From Pirellulaceae bacterium (GTDB lineage Bacteria > Planctomycetota > Planctomycetia > Pirellulales > Pirellulaceae): a DNA stretch of 64,000 bases. This document shows, one piece after another, positions 52,579-62,519 of the stretch (the first letter of the stretch is position 1; each line of letters starts with the position of its first letter). Location of the stretch: assembly GCA_028280445.1 (NCBI GenBank), contig JANQLU010000155.1:1-64000 (forward strand), in the 5' to 3' direction. Under the pieces are notes generated by a model, which saw only the letters and a list, made by a program, of their open reading frames with translations, was not told the origin of the DNA and ran no database searches. The position numbers and the translations under genes were made by a program.

Positions 52579-54081
52579 ATGAACAGAATTATCGGCATCG
52601 AAAACGAATCGAACAAAAAGCAACTCTTGATTCTTGCAGCGGCGGCGTTGTTCATGGGATCGGGCGTCACCTGGTTTCGAATTGCGGCCATTTCGAGCTG
52701 CATCAGTGTCCATGGTTCTAAAACCGTTGCTCTGGCGATGACGCTGGCCATGTTGCTGTTGCCGTTTCTCGGAATCCTGTACACCAAACTGACTGCCAAT
52801 CGTTCGTTGAGCAAAACCGTCAATGTGACGTATTCGATCCTGATTGCGTTGATGTTGTTGATCGGGTTGTTTGGAATTGTTGGTTCCATCGGAGTGGTTG
52901 CACCGATCATGGTGTTGTTTATCAAACTGCTGTCGATGTTTACGTTTGTTCCATTTTGGCAGCTGGTAGCAAAAACTTTTCCAGGTCAAAAAAGCTGTCG
53001 CAGTTGTATGGTGATCACGACTGGGTTTCCTGTGTCACAAATTATTGCCGGAGCAACTTGCACAAAAATGACAATGTGGTTTGGAACGTTGTTTCCAATT
53101 TTTGCCGCCTTGATCGCGATCGGTATCACGGCAGTGTTGATTCAAACTGTCATTCGACAATTGGCAGACCAACCTGTCAGTGCCAAAACGCGTCAAGCAG
53201 ACCAACCGAAAGTTTCATTGCGAAATTTCAAAAGACAAACGCTACTCGTTTTTGGCTTGACCATTTTTATCACTATCGTCAGCGTGCTGATGACTTACGT
53301 TTTTCAAAACGTTGCCGAATCATTTGTCACCAGTCACGAAGAGTTGACTTCGATTTTGGGCGTGATTGAAATGGCTATCGGGTCACTCGAATTGTTTGTC
53401 ATGTTGTTCGTTTCAGCAAACTTGATCAGTCGCTGGGGTGTCGCGCCGGGATTGTTGGTATTGCCAATCATCATCAGTTTGTTGGCAATCGTAATGTTGT
53501 CCGGTGCATTTGGAAGTATCACGCTGCTGTTTTTTGCAGCGGCCATTGGCCATGTCACGGAAGCGGTGACCAAACCAGCTTTTGCAAAACCGTCAATGAA
53601 ATTGCTGATCGATATTTTGCCGGTCGGCCCACGCATGCGAATGGTGGCTCAGGTTGAAACGATTTGCAAACCGCTCGCGTCGGCAGTCGCTGGCGGTGTG
53701 ATTTTGTTGTTCGCATCGGTTTCCGTGGTAGGAATGAACTGGATCATCGGATTGCTGTTGATCTGTGCAATCGCTTGGGTGTTTGCCGGCAGCTCAGCCC
53801 AAGTGCTTTATCGCCGACATCAAAAATCACTCAACGTAGATGTTGTAGAATCTCGCTCGACTATTTTGAAACCAACCAGCAAAACAACACAAGTTTGGCA
53901 AACAGTCAAAGGACGTTGTCAACAGCTTGTCCAGTTGGTACGTGATGGATTTGCGGGGATGTGGCAGAAGCCCACGTTTGACAATTATCTGAGCCACGCC
54001 GAGCCTGCCAGTGTTTGTGGTGATTCGCTTGTGTTCACATTGCCGCAAAACACGGCCCAAAATCTTGACCAGAATGCCTAA
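52579..54081 (+). CDS. Polytopic membrane protein, nucleotide-transporter (NTT)/MFS-like
   Basis: 500 residues with about twelve hydrophobic helices, a cytoplasmic loop near the middle (QPVSAKTRQADQPKVSLRNFKRQ) and a soluble tail of about 80 residues. The segment ISRWGVAPGLLVLPIIISLLAIVML with ITLLFFAAAIGHVTEAVTKPAFAKPSMKLLIDILPVGPRMRMVAQVETICKPLA resembles ATP/ADP antiporter-type (NTT) transporters, where the 'LP-x-x-x-R-x-x-x-x-x-x-E' segment is conserved. GGAGG lies five bases before ATG 52579; the frame's TTG at 52567 overlaps that site. The substrate cannot be assigned. Confidence 0.6.
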   Translation: MNRIIGIENESNKKQLLILAAAALFMGSGVTWFRIAAISSCISVHGSKTVALAMTLAMLLLPFLGILYTKLTANRSLSKTVNVTYSILIALMLLIGLFGIVGSIGVVAPIMVLFIKLLSMFTFVPFWQLVAKTFPGQKSCRSCMVITTGFPVSQIIAGATCTKMTMWFGTLFPIFAALIAIGITAVLIQTVIRQLADQPVSAKTRQADQPKVSLRNFKRQTLLVFGLTIFITIVSVLMTYVFQNVAESFVTSHEELTSILGVIEMAIGSLELFVMLFVSANLISRWGVAPGLLVLPIIISLLAIVMLSGAFGSITLLFFAAAIGHVTEAVTKPAFAKPSMKLLIDILPVGPRMRMVAQVETICKPLASAVAGGVILLFASVSVVGMNWIIGLLLICAIAWVFAGSSAQVLYRRHQKSLNVDVVESRSTILKPTSKTTQVWQTVKGRCQQLVQLVRDGFAGMWQKPTFDNYLSHAEPASVCGDSLVFTLPQNTAQNLDQNA

Positions 54082-54114
54082 AGAGTTTTGGTTTTTCACA
54101 ATGTCGTTTTTGAC

Positions 54115-54252
54115 GAGCGGCAACGAGTTAGGTCGTGTTGATTAAATCGGAAAGATGCGGATTTTAGTGAGCGGCAAGGCGCTAGCCGCCGGTATCCGAG
54201 GGTTCACCGGCGGCTAGCGCCTTGCCGCTCACAATTAATCAATACCGCCTAG
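54115..54252. repeat. Family C element, copy 4
   Basis: A decayed left arm (GAGCGGCAACGAGTTAGG), then GTGTTGATTAAATCGGAAAG, a full hairpin at 54167-54232, and the right end AATTAATCAATACCGCCTAG. The final CTAG includes the stop codon (54249-54251) of the minus-strand phosphodiesterase gene. Confidence 0.9.
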
Positions 54253-54767
54253 TTTTTTGTTTTGGGGCTTCGTCCGCGAACACCGAGTTCAATCACACGA
54301 ATTTTGTCGAGTGTGCCATTGTCGAGCCTGAATTTCAGCAGCGTTCGCATTTGATGAAATCCTTGGTGGCCGGCGGCACCAGGATTCAAGTATTGCATTT
54401 CACCAAAGTGCGAATCGGTTTCAACATGCAGGATATGAGAATGTCCGCATATTAAAACATCTGGCGGATCGGACTTAAGTATTTTTCGAACGCGTGGATC
54501 GTATCGACCTGGGCGGCCCGCAATATGGGTGATCCAAACATCGAGGTTTTCACACTGAAAACGCAGGTCTTCGGGGTAGATTTCACGAATCGTGACATCG
54601 TCGATATTTCCGTAAACTCCTTTCAATGGTTTGAATTCTGCGAGCTGCTCGGCAATTTCCAACGTCCCAAAATCACCAGCGTGCCAAATTTCGTCGACGT
54701 TTTCAAAACACCTGAAAACACGCGGATCGAGGAAACCGTGTGTGTCAGAAATAAGTCCAATTTCCAT
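54249..54767 (-). CDS. YfcE/MJ0936-type metallophosphoesterase
   Basis: About 172 residues: MEIGLISDTHG with Asp and His ligands at the start, HAGDFG, GVYGNID (Asn ligand), VWITHIAG, and CGHSHILH near the C-terminus give all blocks of the small calcineurin-like phosphodiesterases (YfcE family). It hydrolyses phosphodiesters, with no native substrate known. ATG 54767 is preferred to 54800 because family members begin right at the first beta strand. Its TAG stop lies in a family C element. Confidence 0.93.
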   Translation of the reverse strand: MEIGLISDTHGFLDPRVFRCFENVDEIWHAGDFGTLEIAEQLAEFKPLKGVYGNIDDVTIREIYPEDLRFQCENLDVWITHIAGRPGRYDPRVRKILKSDPPDVLICGHSHILHVETDSHFGEMQYLNPGAAGHQGFHQMRTLLKFRLDNGTLDKIRVIELGVRGRSPKTKN

Positions 54768-54849
54768 CGTCGAGAGAACCCAAAGTTTCGAATCACGCAC
54801 TTCAATACTATGATATTAATGAAACAAGATATCATTCGAGGCGTTGTTC

Positions 54850-56022
54850 ATGAGAAAGTTCGTTTTCCAATTCCAAGTCGTTATCGCGATCATCTTGATC
54901 GTTCCCGTAATTTGCCATGGCCAGGCGGCACAGGAAACAGACAAAAAATCCGACTCGGCGTTGAAATTAGCATTGGAAGCGGCGGGCGACAATCGAGCCG
55001 AGTTGGAAAAATCGCTCCAGCAGGTTTCTGAGAAACAAAAACCCGCGCTGAAATTTTTGATTGAGAACATGCCCGTCCGCGATTTGAAATCACTCAAGGC
55101 AGATTTTCTGCTCGAACATGTACGACTGGCTTACCAGGCCCGAGGCGAATTTCCGTGGGGCAAAAAAATCTCCGACGAAATGTTTTTCAACGATGTTGTC
55201 GCGTATGCCAACGTCAATGAAAAACGAGAAGCTTGGCGCGATGAACTTTACAAAATTTGCAAGCCGATTGTCAAAGATTGCAAAACGGCTGCCGAAGCGG
55301 CACACAAAATTAATCAACAATTGTTTCGTATTGTCAAAGTCAAATACTCGACCAAACGTAAACGACCCGACCAGGCGCCCAGCGAATCCATCGAACAAGG
55401 AATGGCATCTTGTACCGGGCTTTCGATATTGTTGAGCGATGCCTGTCGCAGCGTCAGCATTCCCGCGCGGCTAACGGGGACGCCGCTCTGGACCAACAAA
55501 CGTGGCAATCATACCTGGGTCGAAATTTGGGACGGCGTTTGGCACTTTACCGGCGCTTGCGAAGCGAGCAAGCAAGGTCTCAATCACGGCTGGTTTGTCG
55601 GTGACGCTTCACGCGCCATCAAGGATTCTCGGTTGCACGCCATTTATTCAACCAGTTTTCGAAAAACAAAAACCACGTTTCCATTGGTTTGGGCACGGCG
55701 CGACAAAAGCGTTTATGCCGTCAATGTCACCGAGCGCTACAACGCTTTTGCCAAACCTAAATCGGACAAGGTCCGGTTGTTTATTCGCGTTTTGGATTCC
55801 GATGGCAAAACTCGGGTGGCGCGAAAAGTCAAAGTGACCGATTTGAAAACGAAAAAAACGGTTCGAGGTTTGAGTAAAGACGAACGATTTGACACCAACG
55901 ATTTTTTGACAATCAAGGCAACCAAAGGCGTCGAATACAAAATCGAATTAGCAGATGGGAAACAATCCCAAACCGTCAAGATCGGCGATCAACCGCAGAC
56001 CGTTACGATCATACTTAAATAA
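54850..56022 (+). CDS. Exported transglutaminase-like domain protein
   Basis: About 390 residues. A signal peptide (FQVVIAIILIVPVICHG) precedes a helical region and then the transglutaminase core: GMASCTGLSILLSDACRSVSIPARL (nucleophilic Cys and following helix), GNHTWVEIWDGVWHF (His), and an acidic third residue near GACEAS. The C-terminal 90 residues form an Ig/carboxypeptidase-regulatory-like beta domain. GAGG lies upstream of ATG 54850. It probably acts as a periplasmic Cys protease or amidase. The gene is divergent from the phosphodiesterase gene and convergent with the RRM gene. Confidence 0.9.
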   Translation: MRKFVFQFQVVIAIILIVPVICHGQAAQETDKKSDSALKLALEAAGDNRAELEKSLQQVSEKQKPALKFLIENMPVRDLKSLKADFLLEHVRLAYQARGEFPWGKKISDEMFFNDVVAYANVNEKREAWRDELYKICKPIVKDCKTAAEAAHKINQQLFRIVKVKYSTKRKRPDQAPSESIEQGMASCTGLSILLSDACRSVSIPARLTGTPLWTNKRGNHTWVEIWDGVWHFTGACEASKQGLNHGWFVGDASRAIKDSRLHAIYSTSFRKTKTTFPLVWARRDKSVYAVNVTERYNAFAKPKSDKVRLFIRVLDSDGKTRVARKVKVTDLKTKKTVRGLSKDERFDTNDFLTIKATKGVEYKIELADGKQSQTVKIGDQPQTVTIILK

Positions 56023-56053
56023 GACGATGCGACATTATTTCGTCGCTGTTCAC

Positions 56054-56084
56054 AAAAAAAGTGATCGCCGGCGGGAGCGATCAC
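56054..56084 (-). terminator. Rho-independent terminator of the RRM gene
   Basis: On the minus strand an 8-bp stem (GTGATCGC/GCGATCAC) with an 8-base GC-rich loop is followed by TTTTTTT, about 25 bases after the RRM stop codon. Confidence 0.88.
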
Positions 56085-56108
56085 GTCAAAATCTGTCATC
56101 AAGCTATC

Positions 56109-56387
56109 TTAATAACGTCCACCACCGCCGCGACGGTTGTCTTGCCTTGGTCGAGCTTCGTTCACGGTCAACTTTCGACCGTTGAGTTCAGCTTCATTCA
56201 TTTGTTGAATCGCCTGTTGTGCGGCTTCGCCATCTGGCATCTCGACAAAACCGAAACCACGAGAACGACCTGTCTCGCGGTCTTGAATCACATTGGCTGA
56301 TGAGACCTGTCCAAATTCTTCGAATGCTGAACGCAATTCGTCGTTGGTTGTTTGAAACGACAGGTTTCCCACGTAAATGTTCGTCAC
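56109..56387 (-). CDS. RRM-type RNA-binding protein
   Basis: 92 residues forming a single RRM: RNP2 IYVGNL (4-9) and RNP1 RGFGFVEM (43-50), followed by a short Arg/Gly-rich tail (RRGGGGRY). These small proteins resemble the cyanobacterial Rbp proteins and often respond to cold. The start is GTG with GAGG seven bases upstream. It has its own terminator. Confidence 0.96.
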   Translation of the reverse strand: MTNIYVGNLSFQTTNDELRSAFEEFGQVSSANVIQDRETGRSRGFGFVEMPDGEAAQQAIQQMNEAELNGRKLTVNEARPRQDNRRGGGGRY

Positions 56388-56730
56388 GACTAATCCTCAA
56401 TCAAAAATACATCCGGGTTGCCGAAGACTCAAATTTTTTAGGGAGCCAATACAAAAAAAGCACCTACATCAAAATCTAGTCACGCCCAAAATCAAAAAAA
56501 CGGCACTATCAGGTTACAGAACCCGCACTCAGAGTCAAACTAGCGGCTCTGTTTTTCTTTAAAAATTCAAAACAAATCCCAAATCTTCGAGTCTAACGGC
56601 ATTTTAAGCAACGAACGCATGATTTTTCAGTCCCGGATGTTTGCAGTAAAACCTGTTTGCAATTCGGGGAATATATTGTGAATTCGTTACAATAAGGGTT
56701 TGAAATTCCCATTTTTTCCAGAGGATTCTG
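56388..56730. other. 340-bp interval between divergent RRM and DUF255 genes
   Basis: No supported gene or repeat is seen here. Its length suggests a long RRM leader or regulatory region, common for cold-responsive RRM genes, but I see no clear riboswitch or hairpin. Confidence 0.45.
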
Positions 56731-58770
56731 ATGCGATTACGACAGCCTAACAAAATCTTTCTGGCGCCAATTCTGTTCTTGGCTGTCATTGCAACGCAAC
56801 ATACTGCGGGCGGGCAGACTGGCAATACGGATAAACAGGGGAAACAGGAGTCGGCGGCCAAGAAGCAGGAGTCGAAGACCAAGATCAACGACGATCCCTT
56901 GGCCCATGTCAAAAAAGAGGGCAAGCCCAACGCACTGATCAATGAGACGAGCCCTTACCTGCTGATGCATGCGTACAACCCGGTCCAGTGGCGACCGTGG
57001 AATGCCGCTTCGTTGGCGTTGGCGAAAAAAGAAGGCAAACCGATCTTTCTTTCGATCGGATATTCTTCTTGCCATTGGTGCCATGTGATGGAACGAGAGT
57101 CATTTTTAGACAAAGAAATTGCCAAATTCCTCAACGAAAATTTCATTTGCATCAAAGTAGATCGTGAAGAACGGCCCGACGTCGATTCGATCTACATGAC
57201 AAGTCTCGCCATTTACAATCGCGTGACTCGAAATGGCGGCGGGACAGGCTGGCCGCTGTCCATGTTTTTAACGCCGGAAGCCAAACCGTTTTTTGGCGGC
57301 ACTTATTTCCCCGCGCGCAATGGCGACCGCGGCGCGGCGGTCGGTTTTTTGACCATTGTCAAACGCATCGATGAAATCTGGTCGACTCGCAAAGCGGATA
57401 TTGAAAAAGACGCAAAATTTTTGACCGGCAAGCTGAAAGAGGAACTCGACGGCACGCGGAAAAAAGAAAATTTTGAATACAAACAGAGCATCATCGGTGA
57501 AATGGTCAGCGCATTTGAGCAGACCTATGACGATACCTGGGGCGGGTTCGGCTTTAGCCCCATCAATGATCGCATTCCAAAATTCCCGCAGCCAGGAAAT
57601 TTGATGGCCATACTCGAGGCAGCTCAACGTTGGAAAAATGGCACGGCCAACAAAATTTTAAATAACACACTGAAAAAAATGCACCACGGTGGATTGTGGG
57701 ATCATGTTGGCCAAGGGTTTCATCGTTACAGCGTCGATCGTTACTGGCGTATTCCGCACTACGAAAAAATGCTGTACGACAACGGGCAATTGGCGTCGCT
57801 CTACGCTCGCGCTTACGAGTTCACAAAAAATCCTGAATACGCCCGCGTTGCCAAAGGCGTTTGTGATTTTGTTTTGTCGGAAATGACCGATCGCCAAGGA
57901 GGATTCTACTCGGCCCTCGATGCGGAAAGCGAAGGTGAAGAAGGCCGATACTACGTCTGGTCCAAAGACGAAGTTTTGAAAACGATCGGCGACAGCAATT
58001 TCAAGTTGTGGGGCAACATTTATAAAATCGATCAAGCTCCAAACTTCGAAGGAAAATATTATTCACCGCAACTCGGCAAATCTCTGGAATCGTGGGCCAA
58101 AGCCAAAGGGATGGAATTCGCCAAACTGCAACAACAACTCGAACCGATTCGCCAAAAATTGAAAGCCAAACGAGACCGTCGCGAACGGCCATTAACCGAT
58201 ACCAAAATATTGACCAGTTGGAACGGGCTGATGATTCGAGGCATGGCCGATGCGGGGCGAATTCTCAAGCAAAAAAAATACATTGCGGCAGCAGAGCGGG
58301 CTGCAGAGTTCATCAACACCAAACTGCGTGACGACAAAGGCCGTTTGCTGAGAACGTATCGCAAAGGCAAATCGAAACTCAATGCATATCTCGACGACTA
58401 CGCGTTTTATATCGATGGTCTGATTGCGTTGCATCGGGCGACTGGCAACAAAAAATGGCTCAAAATCGCCGAAGAATTACAAGCCATTCAAGATAAATTG
58501 TTCTGGGACAAGAAAAATCACGGCTACTTTTTTACCTCAGACGACCACCAATCGTTGCTGGCTCGCGCGAAAAATCCGAGCGATGGGGCTCGACCCAGTG
58601 GCAATAGCATCAGTGCTCTCAATTTGATTTATCTGGCAAAAACCAGCGCCAAACCTGAACACGAAAAACGCGCGCGCCAAACCATCGAAGCATTCGCCGG
58701 GCTCATCGAGCTCTATCCTCGATCCGTACCGCTGCTGCATGTTGCGGCATCCAAGTTGATCAAGGAATAA
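56731..58770 (+). CDS. Exported DUF255 thioredoxin-domain protein (YyaL/SPATA20-like)
   Basis: 679 residues. A signal peptide (KIFLAPILFLAVIATQHTAGG) and charged linker precede the DUF255 thioredoxin-like domain: NALINETSPYLLMHAYNPVQW, then GYSSCHWCHVMERESF with CHWC as the CxxC site, KVDREERPDVDSIYM. The rest is an (alpha/alpha)6 barrel (HYEKMLYDNGQLASLYARAYE, GGFYSALDAESEGEEGRYYVW, LTSWNGLMI). Family members are usually cytoplasmic, so the signal peptide is notable. GAGGA lies eight bases before the ATG. Confidence 0.95.
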   Translation: MRLRQPNKIFLAPILFLAVIATQHTAGGQTGNTDKQGKQESAAKKQESKTKINDDPLAHVKKEGKPNALINETSPYLLMHAYNPVQWRPWNAASLALAKKEGKPIFLSIGYSSCHWCHVMERESFLDKEIAKFLNENFICIKVDREERPDVDSIYMTSLAIYNRVTRNGGGTGWPLSMFLTPEAKPFFGGTYFPARNGDRGAAVGFLTIVKRIDEIWSTRKADIEKDAKFLTGKLKEELDGTRKKENFEYKQSIIGEMVSAFEQTYDDTWGGFGFSPINDRIPKFPQPGNLMAILEAAQRWKNGTANKILNNTLKKMHHGGLWDHVGQGFHRYSVDRYWRIPHYEKMLYDNGQLASLYARAYEFTKNPEYARVAKGVCDFVLSEMTDRQGGFYSALDAESEGEEGRYYVWSKDEVLKTIGDSNFKLWGNIYKIDQAPNFEGKYYSPQLGKSLESWAKAKGMEFAKLQQQLEPIRQKLKAKRDRRERPLTDTKILTSWNGLMIRGMADAGRILKQKKYIAAAERAAEFINTKLRDDKGRLLRTYRKGKSKLNAYLDDYAFYIDGLIALHRATGNKKWLKIAEELQAIQDKLFWDKKNHGYFFTSDDHQSLLARAKNPSDGARPSGNSISALNLIYLAKTSAKPEHEKRARQTIEAFAGLIELYPRSVPLLHVAASKLIKE

Positions 58771-58843
58771 TAATGCAATATTTGGACGAACAAACTAAAA
58801 TCAAATCGGGACGAACGATCTGTGTGGGATATCATTTGCGACT

Positions 58844-58914
58844 GATACAAGCACGAAGCGCCAGCGAGTGTTTTGACCGCGCAAAACCACTCGCTAACGC
58901 TTCGGTGCTTGTAA
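58844..58914. repeat. Family A palindrome, copy 4
   Basis: GATACAAGCACGAAGCGCCA and a diverged complement (two mismatches and one extra G) enclose the loop GACCGCGCAA. Confidence 0.93.
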
Positions 58915-59022
58915 GATTCGAAGCTTGCAAAATGCGATGTAAACCATGAATAAATAAAGCCAATCACAGATTGACGTCCGCAGATCACCGAGAAAACTGA
59001 ATATCGTTACGGAAACTGATTC

Positions 59023-60948
59023 ATGTCCGGTCAATTACCGCCTCAAAAACCTGCCATCACGACGAAACCGCAGCCGATTCCTGTCGAACCCCAACCGATA
59101 CCCGTCAAACCGATTCCTGAGTCAAGTGAAACCAAACGCTCGTTTTTTCTGTTGGCGCTGATTCTTGGGATTTCTTTTGCAGTTCTGTTTGTGGTCGCCG
59201 GAATCATCGGGCTGATTTTGTTACTGGGCAATGCGGGTGATGGTGGCAGCGATTCCAAAGATGTCGCCGATGCCGGAGAACGAGACGTTTCGCCATTCGG
59301 TAGCCCGTCGAGAACCGAACGCCGTTCCACTGGTATTCCAAATCGTTTCAGCAATCGAAGTCAGCTAAAAGAAATCGAAGATTTTGACACGGCATTGGTT
59401 TCCCTGAATTCCAGTTTTCCAACCGATCAGGAACGCGCCCTGGAGTGGATGGCGAAAAACACGATTCCAAAATCTGAGCTCAAACGGGTCGTTGATCGAT
59501 CTGCAAAACTGTTGACTGAACCCGGCAGTCGAAGCGTGCAAGGCAAGAGTTTCGATTTATTGCTCAAACATGGCAATGCAAGTCATACCTCCACGGTTAT
59601 CAAAGCCGGAAAAATATATCGCTTGTCGGAAAAACAGTTCGGTCGTTGGTTCAAAAAATACAACGACACGAAATATGCCGATTCATTGATCGACATGTTA
59701 GGTATGGCGGGAAGTCCTGCAGATTTGGGCAAAAGTGCTTTGCTGGAAATGGGCAAAAAAATCGAACCCCAAATCCTGCAAAACTACAATTCGAAGCATT
59801 ACAACACGCGTCGGTCTTGTCGCGACATGCTGAGCAAGTGGAAAACGGATCGAAAAAAAATTGCCAAGCAATGCATTTTAGATCTGACCAATACCAACAA
59901 ATCGACTTCGGATGTACTCCAATGGTTGAAAACCAGTGAGCCGATTTCCGATCTGAAACCCTTGGCCACGCAACAAATCATCAAATTGATGTCGGATAAA
60001 AAACGGCGCACTTTCCATCGCTATGACGCGACCAAGATTATCGTCAAATGGGGCGATGAATCGGCCTGCGGATTTATCGCGGATTCCGAACTCACACTTT
60101 TTACCGACCCCAAAGCTATTGCTGATTTCTTGATGCAATTCAACAGCAAAGACGCGGCGCGAGGTCTGGCAAGATTAATCGGCAATTATCGTGTCGATCG
60201 AAACAAAGTGGTTGCCGCGCTGGTGAAATTCGGTTCCGAAGCCGAGGATTTTGTGCTGCCCTATGTGAACGAAAGTGACAGCCGAAAACGCGACGATGCA
60301 CGCAGTCTGCTGGTTAGATTTAAAACCGAATCCAAAAAAATTGCGGCTCAATGCATCGCCGATTTCACGACGGACGAGCCGAGTTTGAGGCATCGAAAAA
60401 CCACGGCGATCGAATACCTGGCGAAATTGAAACCTCAACCGAATTCGGGAATTGCCAAAGCACTGGGCGAATTCCTGTCCCACGAGTTGCCAAAAGAAAG
60501 ACGGGATTTTTTGACGGACCGAGTTGCGTTTGCCTTTTGCAATTGGGCAGATCAAGACCAGAAACAAATGCTGCAGTCAATGGTCGACGATCGATCGTAT
60601 CGAATCTGCGTGGCAGCCATCATGCGGCAATTGCAAATCGATTCGGATCAAGGAAAGCGGAATCTAAAAAAGCACTTTGCTGATTTTTCGCGACGTCGTG
60701 AGTTGGCCAAAATGCTAACCGAAAAAGGGCCGGAAGTCGAAGAAATCGTCCACTCGCTGCTGTCGACTTCGGACGAAGGTGAAGTGGTCGATGCACTCAA
60801 TATCCTCAAACAAATTGGTACGTCCAAAAGCGTTTCGCAAATCGAAAAAGTTGCAGGCGTCGCAAAAAAATTCAACAAACGACGCGCTTTACGAACAGCC
60901 GAAGAAGCGCTTGCTGCCATCAAACAGCGTGACGAAAGCGATCAATAA
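59023..60948 (+). CDS. Membrane-anchored helical-repeat (HEAT-like) protein
   Basis: 641 residues: a Pro-rich cytoplasmic N-terminus (about 1-35, with PQPIPVEPQPIPVKPIP), one transmembrane helix (41-69), a Ser/Arg-rich linker, then repeated helical pairs to the C-terminus, several beginning with Lys-x-x-A-x-Q-C-I (KIAKQCILDL, KIAAQCIADF). The repeats are HEAT-like and degenerate. No catalytic motif is seen. A docking or scaffold role is inferred. The gene stands alone. Confidence 0.7.
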   Translation: MSGQLPPQKPAITTKPQPIPVEPQPIPVKPIPESSETKRSFFLLALILGISFAVLFVVAGIIGLILLLGNAGDGGSDSKDVADAGERDVSPFGSPSRTERRSTGIPNRFSNRSQLKEIEDFDTALVSLNSSFPTDQERALEWMAKNTIPKSELKRVVDRSAKLLTEPGSRSVQGKSFDLLLKHGNASHTSTVIKAGKIYRLSEKQFGRWFKKYNDTKYADSLIDMLGMAGSPADLGKSALLEMGKKIEPQILQNYNSKHYNTRRSCRDMLSKWKTDRKKIAKQCILDLTNTNKSTSDVLQWLKTSEPISDLKPLATQQIIKLMSDKKRRTFHRYDATKIIVKWGDESACGFIADSELTLFTDPKAIADFLMQFNSKDAARGLARLIGNYRVDRNKVVAALVKFGSEAEDFVLPYVNESDSRKRDDARSLLVRFKTESKKIAAQCIADFTTDEPSLRHRKTTAIEYLAKLKPQPNSGIAKALGEFLSHELPKERRDFLTDRVAFAFCNWADQDQKQMLQSMVDDRSYRICVAAIMRQLQIDSDQGKRNLKKHFADFSRRRELAKMLTEKGPEVEEIVHSLLSTSDEGEVVDALNILKQIGTSKSVSQIEKVAGVAKKFNKRRALRTAEEALAAIKQRDESDQ

Positions 60949-61024
60949 GCAACGCTGACCAAATTAATGTTTGCGGCAGATCCGCACATCGAAGATATAA
61001 TCGCTGGGTGAATTGGCGATACGC

Positions 61025-62095
61025 TCAAAATTGATAGATGCACACGCCCCAACTCAACCCGGCGCCAAATCCAAACAACATCACTTTGCTGCCAGGTTTG
61101 ATGCGGCCTTGTTGAATCGCTTCGTCCAGAGCGACCGGAATACTGGCTGCCGAAGTATTTCCATAGCGATCGAGATTCACAAAAAATCGATCGGCTTCGA
61201 TACCGACATTTTCAATCGCAGCGTCGAGAATCCGGCGATTCGCCTGATGTAAGATAAACAGATCGATCTCTTCTTTGGTAATTCCTGCGTCAGCACAGAT
61301 CGTGTCGATGATTTCAGGAATCAATCGCACAGCCCATTTGAAAACAACCTTGCCTTCCATTTTCAAATACTGATCACGTACCGAAACCACGGCCTCGGAA
61401 CACGGTTTTCGCGAGCCGCCACCTGGAACCACCAACGTGTGCGCCAATTCGCCGGCCGATGCCAGACGCCACGCCAATATTCCCTTGGGTGCAATCGATT
61501 CACGATCTGATTGACCGTCGGACGGTTCGGTGTCGAGGCTGATCAATGCAGCACCCGCTCCATCGCCGAACAAGGGGAACGTTTTCATGTCACGATCATC
61601 AACGACACACGACATTTTGTCGGCACCGACAATCAGGGCTAGTTTAGAACTGCCCGATTTAACAAACTGACAACCGGTAATCAAAGCGTACATGAAACCG
61701 GAGCAAGCGGCGTTCATGTCGACTGCACTGGCAACACAACCCAAATGTCGCTGCACTAAACATGCGGTCGATGGAGTGTAATGATCCGGCGTCATCGTCG
61801 CGACGAAAATCATGTCGATATCGTTAACATTCACACCCGCGTTTTGAATACACAATTCGGCAGCACCGATCGCCAGATCGCTGGTTGCTTGGTCTTCTGG
61901 TGCATGTCGTCGAGCGAGGATGCCCGTTCGTTGAACGATCCAGTCAGCATCAAACCCCATCTGCGCCAAATCTTCATTCAAAACCTCGTTGTCTGGGGCA
62001 TACGAACCCGTCCCCAAAATACGAATTCCCAAAACTTCACGATTAAAAGGTGAAACGGCTTGCTCTGACTCAGTTTGCGTAGAAATAGACGCCAT
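61025..62095 (-). CDS. Beta-ketoacyl-ACP synthase III (FabH-like)
   Basis: 356 residues. The KAS III catalytic triad is complete: C131 in DMNAACSGF, H283 in LFILHQANRRI, N313 in RYGNTSAASIP. The glycine-rich C-terminus is VMLFGFGAGLSWG. It has about 20 extra residues at the N-terminus and an acidic insert (DTEPSDGQSDRES) after the fold's first half compared with typical FabH (about 320 aa). It starts fatty-acid or related chains from an acyl-CoA primer. No other fab gene is adjacent, so a specialised priming role is possible. Confidence 0.93.
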   Translation of the reverse strand: MASISTQTESEQAVSPFNREVLGIRILGTGSYAPDNEVLNEDLAQMGFDADWIVQRTGILARRHAPEDQATSDLAIGAAELCIQNAGVNVNDIDMIFVATMTPDHYTPSTACLVQRHLGCVASAVDMNAACSGFMYALITGCQFVKSGSSKLALIVGADKMSCVVDDRDMKTFPLFGDGAGAALISLDTEPSDGQSDRESIAPKGILAWRLASAGELAHTLVVPGGGSRKPCSEAVVSVRDQYLKMEGKVVFKWAVRLIPEIIDTICADAGITKEEIDLFILHQANRRILDAAIENVGIEADRFFVNLDRYGNTSAASIPVALDEAIQQGRIKPGSKVMLFGFGAGLSWGVCIYQF

Positions 62096-62519
62096 TGATT
62101 ATTTTCGGTGTTAGAAAAAGGGAAAGCTGGATAATCCGTCGAATGCCCCAGTACAACATTGAAATGATGTTGCAACGAAAAAACAGCTCAATGAAACATC
62201 AGTGTCGGGATATTACCTGCCAACGTCAAGTTTTGTTTTTGACACGCAAGCTTTGTTGATACGATGCGCCGAAAAACGAAATGAGATGCGTCATCAGTTG
62301 TATTTAACGGCGTTTCGATTCACACAAACGTCCGGGAGCCGGCCCGTAAGCTGGGAATTTTTTTTCTAAGTTATTAAATAATAAGCGCTTAGAGCGAATA
62401 TCCATTATTTCTCAAGACCCCCTCTTCTTGGGGTGTTAGTCGGTTTTGTTTGCTGTAAATTGGTCTCTTTAGTTTCGGAAACGCCTCGTTTCAGTACTTT
62501 AACGAGAGAGAATTAATCT
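62096..62519. other. Intergenic interval between divergent fabH-like and NRDE genes
   Basis: No supported gene lies here. It contains AT-rich DNA around 62370-62410 and a small GC-rich hairpin (ACCCC/GGGGT near 62420). It probably holds the two divergent promoters. Confidence 0.45.

Noticed and set aside
62239..62265. TTGACA..TACGAT promoter-like pair upstream of the NRDE gene
   Set aside because: Spacing is only 15 bp and it lies about 255 bp from the start codon; too weak to call.
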